A stretch of DNA of 60,810 nucleotides from Thermoflexus sp042408815 (lineage in GTDB: Bacteria > Chloroflexota > Anaerolineae > Thermoflexales > Thermoflexaceae): assembly GCF_042408815.1 (NCBI RefSeq), contig NZ_JBHOQR010000015.1, positions 1 through 60,810 on the forward strand. Reading direction: 5' to 3'. The notes beneath the pieces were generated by a model. That model was not told where the DNA came from. It searched no databases and worked only from the letters and a program-made list of their open reading frames with translations. The translations under genes were made by a program, and so were the position numbers. Positions 59,761 through 60,810 of this stretch are shown here, one piece after another; the stretch's first letter is position 1, and each line of letters starts with the position of its first letter.

Positions 59761-59960
59761 GGAGTCGCCTTCGACGGATCCGCCACAGGGGTATAGGGAC
59801 CGCGTTGCGCTCCGACCTCTCCTCAGTATAACGCATCTCGAGGAAAGCCCTATCTCATTGCCGGCGAAGCGAGCGGCTCCCCTCTTGTGGAGCGAGGACC
59901 ACAGGCGGCTCGGCGTCCGAATCCGGTTCGAGATAGACGCTGTTATCCATCCCCAAAAAC

Positions 59961-59990
59961 AGAGGGAGCCTCCATCAGGAGGCTCCCTCT
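59961..59990 (-). terminator. Intrinsic terminator of the cold-shock gene
   Basis: A perfect 13-base-pair stem (AGAGGGAGCCTCC / GGAGGCTCCCTCT, loop ATCA on the plus strand) is followed on the minus strand by GTTTTTGG. It lies 28 bases past the stop of the cold-shock gene. Confidence 0.88.
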
Positions 59991-60018
59991 GCCTGACACG
60001 GGAGAGCGGACACCGTGG

Positions 60019-60240
60019 TTATTCGGACAGGCGGACGACTTGCTCGGCCTGGAGACCCTTGGGCGTTTCGCGGATCGTGAACTCCACCCGCTCGCCTTCC
60101 TCGAGGTTACGGAACCCCTGGCCGACGATGGCAGTGTAGTGGACGAAAACGTCCCGGTCCCCTTCGTCCGGCCGGATGAAGCCATACCCCTTCGTCCGGT
60201 TGAACCAGCGGACGGTGCCCTTGACACGCTGACCAGCCAT
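60019..60240 (-). CDS. cspA: Cold-shock domain protein
   Basis: The 73-residue protein is one CSD: GTVRWFNRTKGYGFIRPDEG with RNP1 (KGYGFI) and DVFVHYTAI with RNP2. It binds single-stranded RNA/DNA and melts RNA structure. TKGYGFIR has R-P-D-E where S/T-x-x-D is common. GAGGAG is upstream of ATG 60240. The gene has its own terminator at 59961 and a leader with a strong promoter and a second terminator (60352-60462). Confidence 0.96.
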   Translation of the reverse strand: MAGQRVKGTVRWFNRTKGYGFIRPDEGDRDVFVHYTAIVGQGFRNLEEGERVEFTIRETPKGLQAEQVVRLSE

Positions 60241-60344
60241 TGCTCCAACTCCTCACAAAAGATTTTGAAGCCCGCAAGGGGCGGACTTCCATTCCCCTTG
60301 GATGGAACGATCCTACCGGACGAAGGGGATGCCCAGGCCTAAAA

Positions 60345-60429
60345 CAAAAAAGCCGTCGGGCGAGTCCTGCGTTGACCCGACGGCCAAACTTTCAGAACAT
60401 CCCCCTCACGCTCCGGTTACTCGTTCCGG
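60345..60429 (-). ncRNA. Short leader/small RNA ending in an intrinsic terminator, upstream of cspA
   Basis: A transcript from the promoter at 60435-60462 would run about 85 bases to the GCCGTCGGG/CCCGACGGC hairpin and its TTTTTTG tail on the minus strand. It would hold a tiny GTG-or-ATG ORF ending MF. Either an independent small RNA or an attenuated cspA leader; no other promoter is visible before cspA. Confidence 0.5.
60352..60384 (-). terminator. Intrinsic terminator inside the cspA leader
   Basis: A 9-base-pair perfect stem (GCCGTCGGG / CCCGACGGC, 15-base loop) followed on the minus strand by TTTTTTGTTTT. It sits 112 bases before the cspA start. Confidence 0.8.
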
Positions 60430-60434
60430 AAACT

Positions 60435-60462
60435 ATCATAACCGAAATATCGATTTTGTCAA
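60435..60462 (-). promoter_or_regulatory. Strong sigma-70-type promoter for the cspA leader
   Basis: Minus strand: consensus TTGACA, 16 bases, TATGAT. The best promoter in the window. Start of transcription expected near 60428. Confidence 0.8.
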
Positions 60463-60496
60463 GTGGGCGCCCTGGCCATCCGGGCTTATCGATGCT

Positions 60497-60810
60497 ATGG
60501 TACCAAGAGCCATTCCAGACCGCGGTCGGGGCGTGCGGCGGCTGGGGGTGATCGAGGGAACGGGGCGCCACGTGCTGATGCGGCGGATGAAGCGCATCGG
60601 GGGCTGCTGGAGCCGGCAAGGTGCGGATCAAATGGCGCGGGTGTTGGCGGCGAAGGCCAACGGGGAGCCCGAGGCGGTGCTGCAGCAGGTGCGCCCGCGC
60701 GATGTGGCGCGCTGCGCCGTGCTGGTACCGGAGCGGCCGGTTCGGCCCTGCACGGCGGAGGAACGCCGGGACCTGGAGGCGTGGTTGCGGCGGGCCCGTG
60801 TGCCGGCGCT
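60497..60810 (+). mobile_element. Transposase fragment, ISLre2/UPF0236-like, cut by window edge
   Basis: From ATG 60497 the frame is open to the right edge (104 codons). It reads RRLGVIEGTGRHVLMRRMKR, IGGCWSRQGADQMARVLAAK and ANGE, which matches the C-terminal part of ISLre2-type transposases (G-x-IEG ... H-x-I-x-RRMK ... W-S-x-GA-x-x-MA ... NGE). In a full-length enzyme of more than 400 residues this lies near the C-terminus, so most of the protein is missing on the left, where the cspA promoter begins. Probably a dead remnant. The right end and any inverted repeat are outside the window. Confidence 0.68.

Noticed and set aside
1..60810. tRNA, rRNA, tmRNA and CRISPR arrays
   Set aside because: No tRNA-like T-loop (GGTTCGAATCC-type) set, rRNA core sequences or regular direct repeats with spacers were seen in the gaps between genes.

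Overview
The window is GC-rich bacterial DNA with dense, mostly minus-strand operons. Gene content suggests a thermophilic, respiring member of the Chloroflexota (Anaerolineae or Thermoflexus-like). The pointers are a System I cytochrome c maturation set with a cysteine-type CcmE, a cytochrome bc complex, a glucosylglycerate (thermophile solute) synthase, a long-tailed TrmB and the general look of the proteins. That placement is inference; no rRNA is present to confirm it.

Layout. 1-8.3 kb (minus): exopolysaccharide cluster with four glycosyltransferases, a GH26-like secreted hydrolase, a flavoprotein reductase and a Wzz chain-length protein cut by the left edge. 8.3-11.4 kb: Lon protease and a broken Uma2 gene. 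11.4-23.7 kb (minus): one long run for cytochrome c biogenesis, in transcription order ccmE, a 30-aa ORF, ccmF, ccmH, a CcmG-type thioredoxin, a CcmI-like protein, a dihaem lipoprotein, a ccmA-ccmB fusion, ccmC, ccmD, a ccdA with permuted helix order, a second TlpA lipoprotein, a 4-helix membrane protein, a response regulator and a BMP-type lipoprotein. 24-33.1 kb (mostly plus): folE, rbfA, nrnA, mogA, pfkA (minus), an orphan sugar-ABC ATPase, a lipoprotein (minus), trmB, then xseB, a DUF212 protein, pduO and a nitroreductase. 33.3-38.1 kb (minus): acyl-CoA ligase, gap, RNase P RNA, a truncated DUF4126 protein, plsY and a ThiS/MoaD-like protein. 38.3-51.2 kb (plus): hisS, a nucleotide-sugar dehydrogenase, a VTT protein, a YfhO-like protein, a three-gene SPFH/SPFH/S24-peptidase locus, a universal-stress/GpgS fusion and an endonuclease IV. 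51.3-54.6 kb (minus): Rieske, cytochrome b and dihaem cytochrome c. 55-60.2 kb (minus): truD, a class III aminotransferase, a saccharopine-dehydrogenase-like protein, scpB and a cold-shock gene with a promoter-terminator leader. The right edge cuts a transposase fragment.

How the parts fit. The Ccm operon matures the c-type cytochromes, including the dihaem protein of the adjacent bc-type operon (51.3-54.6 kb). The thioredoxin-like proteins and CcdA supply reductant outside the membrane. Glycolysis (pfkA, gap), lipid entry (plsY, acyl-CoA ligase) and tRNA/rRNA maturation genes (rnpB, rbfA, trmB, truD, hisS) are housekeeping filler between the accessory blocks.

The strongest candidates for something undescribed are the overlapping locus of two SPFH-like membrane proteins and an S24-type Ser-Lys peptidase (44506-48222), and the CcdA whose first helix has moved to the C-terminus (14465-15274). 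The ccmAB fusion, the cysteine CcmE kept together with CcmH, and the attenuator-like leader of the cold-shock gene follow.
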